NCBI GenBank assembly: GCA_964594065.1
Contig: CAZQKX010000004.1
Span: forward strand, 1-64,000
Origin: 4572-13 sp964594065
Lineage (GTDB): Bacteria > Planctomycetota > Phycisphaerae > Sedimentisphaerales > Anaerohalosphaeraceae
Length of the DNA: 64,000 nucleotides
Direction: 5' to 3'
The notes beneath the pieces were generated by a model. The model was not told where the DNA came from. It made no database searches and saw only the letters and a list, made by a program, of their open reading frames with translations. Positions 36,083 through 45,887 of the stretch are shown piece by piece (position 1 is the stretch's first letter; every line of letters begins with the position of its first letter). Both the position numbers and the translations under genes were made by a program.

Positions 36083-38842
36083 GTGAACGTCTTAAAAGTC
36101 TCACTAATGTCAATAATAGTAACAGTTTCCGGATTCTGTTTCGGCCGTGATGTTTATGTGGCCAAAACCGGTAACGATTCCAATCCGGGCACATTAACCA
36201 ATCCCTATTTGACCATCGGCAAGGCCGCAGGTGTTGCCGTCGCCGGTGATGTTGTACATATTCGTCAGGGAATTTACGAAGAAACATTAACACCTGCTAA
36301 TACCGGGATGGCAGACAGCCCTATCATTTTTCAGGCCTATGCCGGTGAAGATGTTATGATTACGGCCATGCAGCCCTTAAGCGGTTGGACGCTGGATTCC
36401 AGCTCTGTTTACAAAACGACTGTAGACTGGGACCTGGGACAGAAGAATTTTGTGGTGAATGGCGAAACGGCATGCGATCTTGCTCGATGGCCCAATAATA
36501 CTGACGGGGATCTTTGGACGCAAAATGGCCTTATCAATACTGGCGGCAGTGACGGAACTCTTATTTATGATGAGTATCTGGACTATGCACCCGGCATCCC
36601 TGATCTGATGTGGGAAGACGGTGGCTCGCTATATTTTTACAGCCATCGTCCCGGCGGCGGATGGTTAACGTGGCGAGCTTTTATTAAGTCCAGTACAACT
36701 ACGCGGGTAACCTTTGATTTAGATAAAAATCCGGAATGGATCCGTACGTATCATCCGCCGTATATGTGGAGTATCGGAGGTGATTTCTGGTTGCAGGGAA
36801 TCAAAGATGCATTGGACTATCAGAACGAATGGTACTTGGATCCCAATACTTTAGAATTATTTGTTCAGATTCCGGGCGGTGGCGGGCCCGCTGATGGCCA
36901 GATCTCGATGAGAAAACGTGACCTGACGATTGATTTAGGGAATAAAAATTATATCGAAATCAGAAACTTGAAAGTCTATGGCGGCAGTATTGAAATCGCC
37001 GGTTCGAACAACATTCTTTTTGGTGTTACCAGTCTCTATGGAAACTGGCACCTTGGAATCGTCACCGGTATACGCGCGGGCAGCCAAAGTGTCTATCTGG
37101 GCGGATCCAATAATACCGTTCAGGAGTGTGAGATTGCCTATGGTGCAGGAACCGGGATTTGGGATAACGGCATTAATAACCTGATACTGAATTCTTATAT
37201 TCATGATTTTGATTACCTGGGCGACTATAGTGCGATCATTTTGGCTTCATCCTGGACCGGTGGGAATAGTACTCGATTAATCGGCAATACGATCGCCCGT
37301 GGGGGCCGGGATGCGCTCAATATGGGAACGAAAAATTGTGAAATAGCATACAACGATATTTCGCAGTGTGCCTTGGTCGCGGATGATTGCGGTCTGTTTT
37401 ATAACAATGGAGGACCTAAAAATATAGAAATCCATCATAACTGGTTTCATGATGCATATTCAAGTGGAACAAAATACAAAGCTTGCGGAATCTATTTAGA
37501 CAATAGTTCAAATGGATATAGTGTTCATCATAATGTCGTATGGAACACAGAATGGTCGAGTGTACAAATAAATAAGAATGGTACTGATTTAGATATTTTC
37601 AATAATACGCTTTGGAACGGTTCCGCTGTTATGGGAACATACCTTCCGGCATTTACAGATGTGAGGGTCTGGAATAATCTGTCTGATGACAGCAATTGGT
37701 CACCTGAAGCAGATAATCAAAATAACTTAACGGTGTCTACTAATCCGTTTATGGATAGTGCCAATGGCGACTTTCGATTAAATGCGGGCACAACTCCAAT
37801 TGATTATGGAAGAGAAATCACGGGGATAACCGATGGATTCGTGGGGGCTAATCCGGATGCAGGTGCCTATGAGTTCGGAGGATACGACTGGCTCGCAGGC
37901 GCTGATTACAAACATAATCCCTGGTTTGACTGCTGTGATCCGAACAGTTTGTTAATGGCAGATATCTCAGGCCCCTCCAATCTGCCTGATTGTACAGTTG
38001 ACATGTATGATCTGGCAGCTTTGGCAATCAACTGGTTAACAGTTTGCGGAGAACCGGGTTATTGGATTTCAGAGATTATCGATGATTGTGTTATTAATAC
38101 GGTCGATTTCTCTCAAATGGCTGCAGAATGGAAGTGCTCAGAAGTTGTTGTGAATGCCCCAATTATATTCGAACCATTTATCGCTAAAACGACCGTGAAT
38201 GAGACTTTTTGTAATTACTCTATGGAATCACCCGATCAAATGGGCGCCAGTGGATTAACCTGGGGCGGTTATACGCAAGCATCAGCCAATGTTTGGCAAG
38301 CCAATGTGACGATTCAAAGTGTTAATGAACGAATTACCCTTTATGCCGATAATACGGACCATGCTTCAAGAAGCGCCAATTATCATGGCACCTATCTTTA
38401 TACGATTTTTAACATATCCGGAGGCACAGTGCCGGAAATAACCATGCCCCTGGAAACCATTGAAATGTATGTTAGAGCAGCCGCTCCGGGTCAGCAGTTA
38501 CGCTGGCTGCTGCGCGATGATCAGGGGCAATGGTTTCTCTCTGACGATACGACGACGATTGATATAACAGAAATGACTTATATAATTGCCCCGGCAGATA
38601 TGAACTGGCTCCGAGTCAGCACTGCGGCCGAAACGGACATGAATCAACTGGATGCAGATGCTAAAGTTGCGATTGATGAGCCGGCAACCTTATCTTCTCA
38701 AATTCCTGATTTAACGAAAATAACCGGTGGCGGTTTTTATATTGAGCAAGGCGCAGTGGGTACTGATGCCTCAGTGCTGGTGATCAATGACATATTATGG
38801 AAGCCGGAAATCAATGTTCCCATTCTAAGCTGTGGTAATTAG
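36083..38842 (+). CDS. Right-handed beta-helix enzyme with dockerin and novel C-terminal domain
   Basis: Exported protein of 919 residues. The GTG at 36083 is preferred because it follows GGAGG and aligns with the ATG of the paralogue at 38893; an ATG at 36071 overlaps the ribosome-binding site. After a short signal, YVAKTGNDSNPGTLTNPYLT opens a parallel beta-helix (to about 605) with repeated N-NT-like turns. This is the organisation of GH120/GH141-type glycosidases, but I cannot assign a family or active site. A dockerin-like pair (VDMYDLAALAINWL and INTVDFSQMAAEW) is followed by the same C-terminal beta domain (YADNTDHASRSAN, LRDDQGQWFLSDD) as the GH16 at 31804. It probably acts on oligosaccharides released by the GH86 and GH16 enzymes. 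Confidence 0.8.
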   Translation: MNVLKVSLMSIIVTVSGFCFGRDVYVAKTGNDSNPGTLTNPYLTIGKAAGVAVAGDVVHIRQGIYEETLTPANTGMADSPIIFQAYAGEDVMITAMQPLSGWTLDSSSVYKTTVDWDLGQKNFVVNGETACDLARWPNNTDGDLWTQNGLINTGGSDGTLIYDEYLDYAPGIPDLMWEDGGSLYFYSHRPGGGWLTWRAFIKSSTTTRVTFDLDKNPEWIRTYHPPYMWSIGGDFWLQGIKDALDYQNEWYLDPNTLELFVQIPGGGGPADGQISMRKRDLTIDLGNKNYIEIRNLKVYGGSIEIAGSNNILFGVTSLYGNWHLGIVTGIRAGSQSVYLGGSNNTVQECEIAYGAGTGIWDNGINNLILNSYIHDFDYLGDYSAIILASSWTGGNSTRLIGNTIARGGRDALNMGTKNCEIAYNDISQCALVADDCGLFYNNGGPKNIEIHHNWFHDAYSSGTKYKACGIYLDNSSNGYSVHHNVVWNTEWSSVQINKNGTDLDIFNNTLWNGSAVMGTYLPAFTDVRVWNNLSDDSNWSPEADNQNNLTVSTNPFMDSANGDFRLNAGTTPIDYGREITGITDGFVGANPDAGAYEFGGYDWLAGADYKHNPWFDCCDPNSLLMADISGPSNLPDCTVDMYDLAALAINWLTVCGEPGYWISEIIDDCVINTVDFSQMAAEWKCSEVVVNAPIIFEPFIAKTTVNETFCNYSMESPDQMGASGLTWGGYTQASANVWQANVTIQSVNERITLYADNTDHASRSANYHGTYLYTIFNISGGTVPEITMPLETIEMYVRAAAPGQQLRWLLRDDQGQWFLSDDTTTIDITEMTYIIAPADMNWLRVSTAAETDMNQLDADAKVAIDEPATLSSQIPDLTKITGGGFYIEQGAVGTDASVLVINDILWKPEINVPILSCGN

Positions 38843-38892
38843 AAGTTATCTTTATATAAATCGACTAAGACATAAATAACAAAGGATAGAAT

Positions 38893-41814
38893 ATGAATAC
38901 GTTAAAAGTAACGTTATTAATAATAATTGCTGTTTCAGGAGTATCTTTCGGCCGTGATATCTATGTAGCCAAAACCGGAAACGATTCCAATCCGGGTACA
39001 TTGACCAATCCCTATTTGACAATTGGCAAAGCAGCAAGTGAAGCAGTAGCCGGTGATGTATGTTACATACGTGAGGGTACTTACAAAGAAACGCTCAGTC
39101 CGGTAAACTCAGGTACGTCAAGCAATCCTATTGTTTTTCAAGCATATCAGTATGAACAGGTCGTTATCTCCGCTGTTAATGAAATTACCGGGTGGACTCA
39201 GCATTCAGGTTCGATATACAAAGCCCCCGTTCAGATGGCACTGAATGAACAGAACATGCTCTATTGTGACGGCCAGAGAATGGATCTGGCACGCTGGCCA
39301 AACAATGCTGATGGCAACCTCTATACCCTCGAAGCCGAGCTTGTTCTCAGTGGTTCAGCCTCACATATTGAAGCCGCTCAAGTACTAAACATTGACTGGA
39401 CAGGCGGCTATATCTGGTATCTGGGGGCACACTCCGGGACCAGCTGGACCCGGCCGATTACATCCACAACCAGCACAGAAGTACATTATGAAGCTGTCGA
39501 TATTACAGATTGGCCGTTTGATCCTCACAATCCCACGGTATGGCGTAACGGTAACCGGGGCCGTTTCTTTCTGTTCAATGCACTCGGTGCCTTGGATATA
39601 CCAGGCGAATGGTATTACTCACCGACAGAGCAGATGCTCTATTTTCGTGCGCCTGATGATATCAATCCCAATCAAACAACGACAGAATTTGCGGCACTCC
39701 AATATACCATGGATATATTGCAGGACTATATCCATGTAGATAGTATTGATGCATTTGGTGGTTCAATTCATATCGCAGGCGATCACTGCATTGTTCGCAA
39801 CGGTCATTTTATCCATTGCCTTCAGCGGCTGGATGAATTGGACAATACGGATGCTCAAGTAGGTGCAGGTGCAGTAGTAATCGATGCGAGTTATGTGACG
39901 GTAGAGAACAATATCATTGAGTATAGCTCTGCCAACGGGATTGTCACTTCCGGTGCCTGGAAAGGTTATACCGATGCGCTGATTAGAAATAATATTATTC
40001 GGTACGTCAACACGATTGCAATTCACTCCAGCGGAGTTCGCGCCAACTATCCGAGCACCCGGATCCTGAACAATACCATTCAAAGCTGCGGCCGCGATGG
40101 TATCGTGAACTTTGGTGTAGACAGTGAGATCGCCTATAACGATGTGTCTGAATGTATGCTCCTTAATAATGATGGCGGTGTTTTATATACAGTAGGCAAT
40201 GAACTCCTTAAAAACACGGAGATCCATCACAATTGGTTCCATGACAGCATCGGCCCTGACTATGCGGACGGCCGGGCCGCTGGTGTGTACCTCGATAATG
40301 GCAGCCGCGGCTATGTTGTCCACCACAATGTGATTTGGAACGTGACCTGGTCCGCGCTGCAAGCCAACTGGTACAATACCCACATCGATTTCTTCAACAA
40401 TAGTGTATGGGATGTCGGCGCATTCGTCGGACGCTGGGCCAATGGGTATCCGGTGGGTGACAATCGTGTCTGGAACAATGTCAGCAATGTCGGCCCGTTT
40501 ACTGTCCCCGATTTCCCAGCCAGCACAGCGACCAATATCCTCACGACAACCTCTCCCTTTGTGGATGTAGCCAATGGGGATTTTCGCCTGACGTCCGGGT
40601 CTAGCCCGATTGACGCCGGCACGGTCATTACCGGTATTACCGATGGTTATGTCGGTTCCGCTCCGGATGTTGGTGCCTATGAATATGGAGGTGAAGATTG
40701 GGTCGCCGGTGCAAATATCACCATTTCAAATACTCCTTACGGCGGCAGTCCGGCAACTATTCCCGGCAAAATCGAAGCCGAGGAATACGATGTGGGCGGC
40801 GAAGGGGTTGCTTATTATGACACAACAGCTGGCAATGCAGGCGGAGAGGTCAGAACAGATGATGTCGATATTGAAGCGCGTGACGGAGGTTACACTGTTG
40901 GCTGGATCGCCGATGGCGAATGGCTGGAATACACAGTCAATGCCACAACCGGCACCTATGATTTAACGGCTCGTGTTGCCTCTACCAACAGTGCCGCTTC
41001 CTTTAATGTATCCCTGAGCGGCAACCAGATCGCAACAGTGAATGTGCCCGACACCACAGATTGGGGGCAATTTGAAGATGTGGTTGTTCCGGATATTTTT
41101 ATTACCGGCGACGATGATGTGATCCTGCGGATTGAATTCTCCTGTCCCAGCGGCGGCCTGAATCTGAACTGGATCGAATTTACACAGATACCTTCATCGC
41201 CGTACTCGGGCACGCCCAGCAGCCTGCCCGGAAAGCTGCAAGCCGAAGAATACGATCTGGGCGGTGAAGGGATTGCCTATCATGATACCACCGCCGGCAA
41301 CACCGGAAACGATTTCCGCACCGATGACGTAGACATTACTGACCAATACGGCGGACACGTGCTTGCCTGGACTAACGAAGAAGAATGGCTTAAATATACT
41401 GTCAATGCGGCAGCCGGGACGTACGATATTACAGTTCGGGCATCGACCGGTATTACCAACCGCAATGTAACACTGACCCTTGACGGCAATGTTTTAGGGA
41501 CTATCAATATTCCTAATATGGGTTGGTCCACATTCGGAGGTGTTACCCTGGCGGATGTTGTGATTCCGGCGACAAGCTCAGGTATCCTTCAACTGAATTT
41601 CAATGGAGGTGTCAACATTGACTGGATCGATTTTACGCTCCTGAAGGGTGATGTCAATTTTAGCGGAGCAATCACAATTGATGATCTAACTATTTTGGCG
41701 TCTCAATGGCTGACTGATTGTCTTGTCGAGTCCGTCTGTGCCGATGTGGATTACAGCGGCAAAGTCGATCTGTCTGACTTCGAGATATTGTCGGCCGGAT
41801 GGATGATGCCTTAG
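38893..41814 (+). CDS. Right-handed beta-helix enzyme with two CBM6 and a dockerin-like module
   Basis: Exported protein of 973 residues, last intact gene of the operon and 50 bases after its paralogue. The signal peptide (VSGVSFGRD) and the opening YVAKTGNDSNPGTLTNPYLT are almost the same as in 36083. The helix domain (to about 605) has diverged (DLARWPNN and HHNWFHDS retained). Instead of the novel C-terminal domain, it carries two CBM6 domains (about 616-765 and 768-915) and a C-terminal dockerin-like pair (NFSGAITIDDLTILASQWL and DYSGKVDLSDFEILSAGWM), like the sulfatase at 29166. Function as a glycoside hydrolase or lyase is inferred from fold and context only. Confidence 0.8.
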   Translation: MNTLKVTLLIIIAVSGVSFGRDIYVAKTGNDSNPGTLTNPYLTIGKAASEAVAGDVCYIREGTYKETLSPVNSGTSSNPIVFQAYQYEQVVISAVNEITGWTQHSGSIYKAPVQMALNEQNMLYCDGQRMDLARWPNNADGNLYTLEAELVLSGSASHIEAAQVLNIDWTGGYIWYLGAHSGTSWTRPITSTTSTEVHYEAVDITDWPFDPHNPTVWRNGNRGRFFLFNALGALDIPGEWYYSPTEQMLYFRAPDDINPNQTTTEFAALQYTMDILQDYIHVDSIDAFGGSIHIAGDHCIVRNGHFIHCLQRLDELDNTDAQVGAGAVVIDASYVTVENNIIEYSSANGIVTSGAWKGYTDALIRNNIIRYVNTIAIHSSGVRANYPSTRILNNTIQSCGRDGIVNFGVDSEIAYNDVSECMLLNNDGGVLYTVGNELLKNTEIHHNWFHDSIGPDYADGRAAGVYLDNGSRGYVVHHNVIWNVTWSALQANWYNTHIDFFNNSVWDVGAFVGRWANGYPVGDNRVWNNVSNVGPFTVPDFPASTATNILTTTSPFVDVANGDFRLTSGSSPIDAGTVITGITDGYVGSAPDVGAYEYGGEDWVAGANITISNTPYGGSPATIPGKIEAEEYDVGGEGVAYYDTTAGNAGGEVRTDDVDIEARDGGYTVGWIADGEWLEYTVNATTGTYDLTARVASTNSAASFNVSLSGNQIATVNVPDTTDWGQFEDVVVPDIFITGDDDVILRIEFSCPSGGLNLNWIEFTQIPSSPYSGTPSSLPGKLQAEEYDLGGEGIAYHDTTAGNTGNDFRTDDVDITDQYGGHVLAWTNEEEWLKYTVNAAAGTYDITVRASTGITNRNVTLTLDGNVLGTINIPNMGWSTFGGVTLADVVIPATSSGILQLNFNGGVNIDWIDFTLLKGDVNFSGAITIDDLTILASQWLTDCLVESVCADVDYSGKVDLSDFEILSAGWMMP

Positions 41815-41884
41815 GATCAATGACCGACAGATTATGCAGCAATGATAGAAGCGAAACAATGGTTCCATTTCCAGTAATTAATGC

Positions 41885-41965
41885 AATGGTGTAGATATAG
41901 ACAAAAGCCAGACAGTCAACATTGACGACTTTTATCTTTTCTACAATGCAGGTCAGAGGCCTTAA
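41885..41965 (+). pseudogene. Orphan dockerin F-hand remnant
   Basis: A 26-codon frame ending in a proper stop encodes NGVDIDKSQTVNIDDFYLFY and a short tail. It has the Asp-x-Asp-x-Ser calcium loop and helix of a dockerin hand. A stop lies two codons upstream in the same frame and no start or ribosome-binding site fits, so it is the 3' scar of a lost enzyme gene at the end of the operon. It differs in sequence from all intact dockerins here. The rest of 41815-41975 is empty. Confidence 0.6.
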
Positions 41966-41975
41966 ATATAGTCGA

Positions 41976-43391
41976 CTACATAAACTTGTTAAGGTCCCAT
42001 TCCGGACTATATTTCTCACGGATTATCGAATCCAACTGAGGCATATTTTTGACCTTCATCTTTTCATCGTCCCAGTAGATGCGTTTTCCAGCGCGAATCG
42101 CGACATTGCCGAGCATGACAAACTCCGTTAACTTGGCGCCGTATTCAAAGTTACTAACAGCCTTTCCGCCGTTTTTACAAGCGTCAAGCCAGTTGCGGTG
42201 ATGTCCTTTGGACCGCGGCAAGGTTTTGGCGGGACGTTCATATTCTTTCATTTTCGCTTCCGGGATGATGCGCGGCGAACCGCTCCAACCGCCCCCTAAA
42301 ATCTTGCCCTTGTCACCAATAACCAGAACTCCGTTGCTGCCCATCTTGCGTCCTTCTTCCAATTCTTCGGGACGATCGGGTCTGAGCTTTCCATCGCGCC
42401 AGGAAAACTTCACGGCATCCCGCTGGTCGGTTTTCTCAAACATCCATGTCACTTCATTATTGCCTGACGTGGTTTCATCATCCAGGCATTCGCATTTGCC
42501 CTCAATCCAGGTCGGATGTCCGAGTTCCAGAGCGACCCACGCTGAATCAAAATGATGAATGGACATGTCCGCCAGGATGCCGGAACCAAACGCCCACCAA
42601 CTGCGCCAGGAGTAAGGTGTATATTCCCGATGGTAGGGTCTAAATCCACGGGGCCCCAGCCACAACTTCCAATCCAGCCCCTTCGGGACTTCCATGACAT
42701 CGGACGGTCGTCCCTTGTGATGAATACGCGAGCCTGAGCTGCTCCATGCCTGCACTTCGCTGACGGTTCCAATAGCTCCGTCTTTCAGCCATTCACGCAT
42801 CGTCGGATGCCCGGCGCCGGAACGGCCCTGATTGCCCATCTGCGTAGCAACCTTGGTTTCTTTGGCAACTTTGGCAAGTTGACGGGCTTCCCAGATATTA
42901 TGCGCCAATGGTTTTTCGCAATAGATATGTTTGCCGCGTTTCATGGCAATCATTGCAATCAGCGCATGCCAGTGGTCCGGTGTCGCGCACAGCACTGCGT
43001 CAATATTCTTTTCCTTATCAAGCAGCACGCGGAAGTCATTGTAATCGTTGCATGTATATTGTGGATTCTGGGCTTGGTAATGTTTTTCGATCTCTTTTTT
43101 GACCGGTAGACGTCCGGCGACACCTTTGTAGTAAAACTGGTCGTATTTTGCGGCCGTGGTTGGGTCGGCAACAGCCACAACCTGCACATCCTTGGCCTGT
43201 AGCAACTGCCGGGTATTCGTGCGGCCCTGTCCGCCACAACCGATAATGGCAATGTTCAGTTTTTCACTGGGAGCAACATATCCGGTTCCGCCAAGGATGT
43301 GACGGGGGATAATCGTAAAAGCTGAAATGGCACCTGCGGCTTGAGTGACAAATTGGCGTCGTGAAAGGTTGCTGTTTTTTTGATTGGCCAT
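41976..43391 (-). CDS. Tat-exported Gfo/Idh/MocA-family oxidoreductase
   Basis: NAD(P)-dependent sugar oxidoreductase-like protein, 471 residues. The twin-arginine signal is SRRQFVTQAAG. The Rossmann motif is IAIIGCGGQG, and EKPLAHN carries the family's catalytic Lys. DHWHAL and SIHHFDSAW are typical of the large exported subfamily expanded in Planctomycetota and Verrucomicrobiota. AAGGA precedes the start. It converges on the galactan operon and has its own promoter, so co-regulation is not evident. Substrate unknown; a role in oxidising or rearranging unusual sugars outside the cytoplasm is only an inference. Confidence 0.9.
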   Translation of the reverse strand: MANQKNSNLSRRQFVTQAAGAISAFTIIPRHILGGTGYVAPSEKLNIAIIGCGGQGRTNTRQLLQAKDVQVVAVADPTTAAKYDQFYYKGVAGRLPVKKEIEKHYQAQNPQYTCNDYNDFRVLLDKEKNIDAVLCATPDHWHALIAMIAMKRGKHIYCEKPLAHNIWEARQLAKVAKETKVATQMGNQGRSGAGHPTMREWLKDGAIGTVSEVQAWSSSGSRIHHKGRPSDVMEVPKGLDWKLWLGPRGFRPYHREYTPYSWRSWWAFGSGILADMSIHHFDSAWVALELGHPTWIEGKCECLDDETTSGNNEVTWMFEKTDQRDAVKFSWRDGKLRPDRPEELEEGRKMGSNGVLVIGDKGKILGGGWSGSPRIIPEAKMKEYERPAKTLPRSKGHHRNWLDACKNGGKAVSNFEYGAKLTEFVMLGNVAIRAGKRIYWDDEKMKVKNMPQLDSIIREKYSPEWDLNKFM

Positions 43392-43463
43392 GATTTCAAT
43401 CCTTCATTCTGATTTAGTAATTGGTCTTTCCACTTTTATGAAGCGTATCCTTCTACCCCGGTA

Positions 43464-43492
43464 TATTACCATAAAATCACAAAAAGCACAAC
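43464..43492 (-). promoter_or_regulatory. Promoter of the Tat-exported oxidoreductase gene
   Basis: Minus strand: TTGTGC, 17 bases, TAATAT with TGG before it (extended -10). It lies about 70 bases before the start at 43391. Confidence 0.5.
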
Positions 43493-43562
43493 TTTCTGAC
43501 ATAAAATAATGCGACATAATCCACCGGTTTTGTCAAATCGTTGTCCAAGATGCCGGCAGGTG

Positions 43563-45887
43563 TTATATCCATTTTCGGATCCACGAACGGACACCGATAT
43601 CGCTTTTTACCATGACCACCGGCTTGGGTGTTCTGGCGGCGATCTTTTCCGGCAGCGACATCTGTCCTATCTGGGCCAGCGGCGAGCGATAGGTGGTTCC
43701 CAGCACAACCAGGTCGTGGTTCATCGCTTCTGCAAGGATCGCCTTGACTGCTGATTTTGCCTTAACGCTTTTCGTCTTAAGGTTGTCGCGGTCAATATCG
43801 AACTTCTTTGAGTTCTCGTCTATGAACCGATCGAAATCAACGGGACCGCGGCCGGTATCGACACTAAAGGCCGTGACCGTTCCTTCATCAGGGCCTGCCA
43901 GGATCGAGGCGATCTCCAGCGCCAGCGCACCGTTGGGACCGCCGGCGATCGGGACCAGAACACTTTTAAAAACCTTGTTCCCACCGCAGTCTTTCAGGAC
44001 CACAACATTACAGGGCGACTGCTCGATGATCGGGTCGATCTTTGAGCCGAGATTGAATATCGTGTGATGCATGACACCGTGCCAGCCGAGGACGAGCATC
44101 TTGGTTTTCTTTTCACGGATGGCTGAAACGATTCCCCGCGCGACGTTTCTACAATAGCGTATCGTCGTGCTGATCGGGAAGTGCAGCGCTAACGAAAGCA
44201 TCACCTCAAAGAGCGCTTCTTTGCCGGTGTGGGTGTATTCTTTAGCATCGTGCAGCGAGACCTGGTCGGGAACCTGCACCATGTGGATGAGCTCGAGGTG
44301 TGCATCCTTGGCTCCGCACAGACGATAGGTGCCCTGGATCAACTGACTGGCGTTATCGGGATTGGCAACGGCGACCATGATCGGGTATTTGCCGTCGAGT
44401 GGCTCTTCGTGATGCTTTTGCTCCTCGATAACGAGTATCTCATCTTCGGTTGTCGTCGCCCGCGATTGTGCATAGAACCGATAGATCGCCAAGCCGGACA
44501 ATATCCATATCGGCGCTACAATCCAGGCGATCCAGCTCATGTGGACGAGCCATACGGCCAGGATGACCTGACAGATGATCGCCAGTATCGGAAACAGCGG
44601 AAACAGCGGCATCAGGAAACCGTAGGTCAGCTCATCGGCCATCGACAGGCGAATCTTGATAACGCACAGGTTGACCATGAAAAACAGGAACAAAAACATG
44701 ATGCTGGCACTGGAGGCGACGTCTTTGGTCGGCAGCATTGTTGTAACGATCAGTACGACGACGCTTGTAGCAATCAGGGCTCCATAGGGTGTGTTTTTGG
44801 TCTTGTGAATCAGTGCAAAGAACTTTGGCAGCATGCTGTCGCGGCCCAGGGCGTAGGATGCACGTGTTGCCGAGTAGATCGTTGCGTTCAGTGCCGACGT
44901 TGACGAAAAGATCACCGCAAGGGTTAATATGAAATTGCCGAACGGCATCAGCCGGGCAACGGCTTCACCAAACCCTTTTTCATTAAAGCTGCCAATCCAT
45001 TGCCAGGCGGGACCTTCTACGCCCTGGGTGCCGGTCTTGACCGAAACGACTGTCGCAAAGGCAACGAGAATGTAGATCGTCGTGACGATGCACACCGAGT
45101 ATATCATGGCTTTGGGCAAATTACGGCGCGGGTCGATAGCTTCATCGCCTGCCTGTGCGATGACCTCGTAGCCTTCGAACGCGACGTAGGTAAAGCCCAT
45201 CGTGACCAGCAACTGTGACCAGCCTTTGGGCATAAACGGCGTAAAGTTGGCAAGACGCGAAGGATCCTTTATCGCGGTGATGACACCGACGACGCCGATG
45301 GTTACGACAAAGAGCGTCTGGCCCATCGTGATGATGGCGCCGATCTTGCCGGTTTCTGAAGCGCCGCGGAAGTTGATATAGATAAACACCACCGCTGTGA
45401 CTACGGCAACGACTTTTACGATGTTCATTTCAAGCGAATGTGCCTCGGCGGAACCCGGGGTAAATCCCGCCAGATGGTACAGCCCATTGAGCCAGCCGAG
45501 CGCGTTTGCAAAACGGACGGTGTAGAGGGCAAAGGTCAGGGCGTACATGCTGCCGGCGACCGAGGAAGCAAACCATTCCATCCAGCCAGCCAGGAAGCTT
45601 GTGCCCCGGCCGAATCCGATACGGGCAAAGTTGTAGGCGCCGCCGGCACGGGGGATGGCCGAGCTTAACTCGGCAAAACTCATCGCGGTAAACATCGCAA
45701 GAAGACCGTTGAGGGCAAAGGTCAGGATCACTCCGCCGGGGCCTGCATGTCCGATGGAGATGCCCATGCCGAGAAAGACACCGGCGCCGATCATCATACC
45801 CAGCCCCATCATGGTAACATGGAACAGTGACAACTCGCGGGAAAGTTCCGGAGTCGGATCAGAAGACGAAACGGGACTACTTGCCAT
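43563..45887 (-). CDS. APC-family permease fused to two universal-stress (Usp) domains
   Basis: A 774-residue inner-membrane transporter. About twelve hydrophobic helices fill residues 20-480, with the APC-type MGLGMMIGAGVFLGMG in helix 1 and ELSSAIPRAGGAYNF in helix 2. The cytoplasmic C-terminus has two UspA-like domains (about 495-635 and 645-760). The second contains VLVPIAGGPNGALAL, and a late VVLGTTYRSP fits the family ATP-binding end. Such fusions are known among amino-acid permeases, where the Usp part may regulate transport. The start has AAGGG eight bases upstream and overlaps the stop of a small upstream ORF by 11 bases. Substrate not determined. Confidence 0.9.
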   Translation of the reverse strand: MASSPVSSSDPTPELSRELSLFHVTMMGLGMMIGAGVFLGMGISIGHAGPGGVILTFALNGLLAMFTAMSFAELSSAIPRAGGAYNFARIGFGRGTSFLAGWMEWFASSVAGSMYALTFALYTVRFANALGWLNGLYHLAGFTPGSAEAHSLEMNIVKVVAVVTAVVFIYINFRGASETGKIGAIITMGQTLFVVTIGVVGVITAIKDPSRLANFTPFMPKGWSQLLVTMGFTYVAFEGYEVIAQAGDEAIDPRRNLPKAMIYSVCIVTTIYILVAFATVVSVKTGTQGVEGPAWQWIGSFNEKGFGEAVARLMPFGNFILTLAVIFSSTSALNATIYSATRASYALGRDSMLPKFFALIHKTKNTPYGALIATSVVVLIVTTMLPTKDVASSASIMFLFLFFMVNLCVIKIRLSMADELTYGFLMPLFPLFPILAIICQVILAVWLVHMSWIAWIVAPIWILSGLAIYRFYAQSRATTTEDEILVIEEQKHHEEPLDGKYPIMVAVANPDNASQLIQGTYRLCGAKDAHLELIHMVQVPDQVSLHDAKEYTHTGKEALFEVMLSLALHFPISTTIRYCRNVARGIVSAIREKKTKMLVLGWHGVMHHTIFNLGSKIDPIIEQSPCNVVVLKDCGGNKVFKSVLVPIAGGPNGALALEIASILAGPDEGTVTAFSVDTGRGPVDFDRFIDENSKKFDIDRDNLKTKSVKAKSAVKAILAEAMNHDLVVLGTTYRSPLAQIGQMSLPEKIAARTPKPVVMVKSDIGVRSWIRKWI

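Noticed and set aside
41976..43391. GH109-type glycosidase assignment for the Tat-exported Gfo/Idh/MocA protein
   Set aside because: Only general family motifs are visible and nothing specific for GH109 was found, so a plain oxidoreductase-family call is safer.
44229..44903. A 224-codon plus-strand frame opposite the permease-Usp gene
   Set aside because: Its sequence is only the reverse reading of a membrane-protein gene, with low-complexity arginine/glutamine-rich composition and no start signal.
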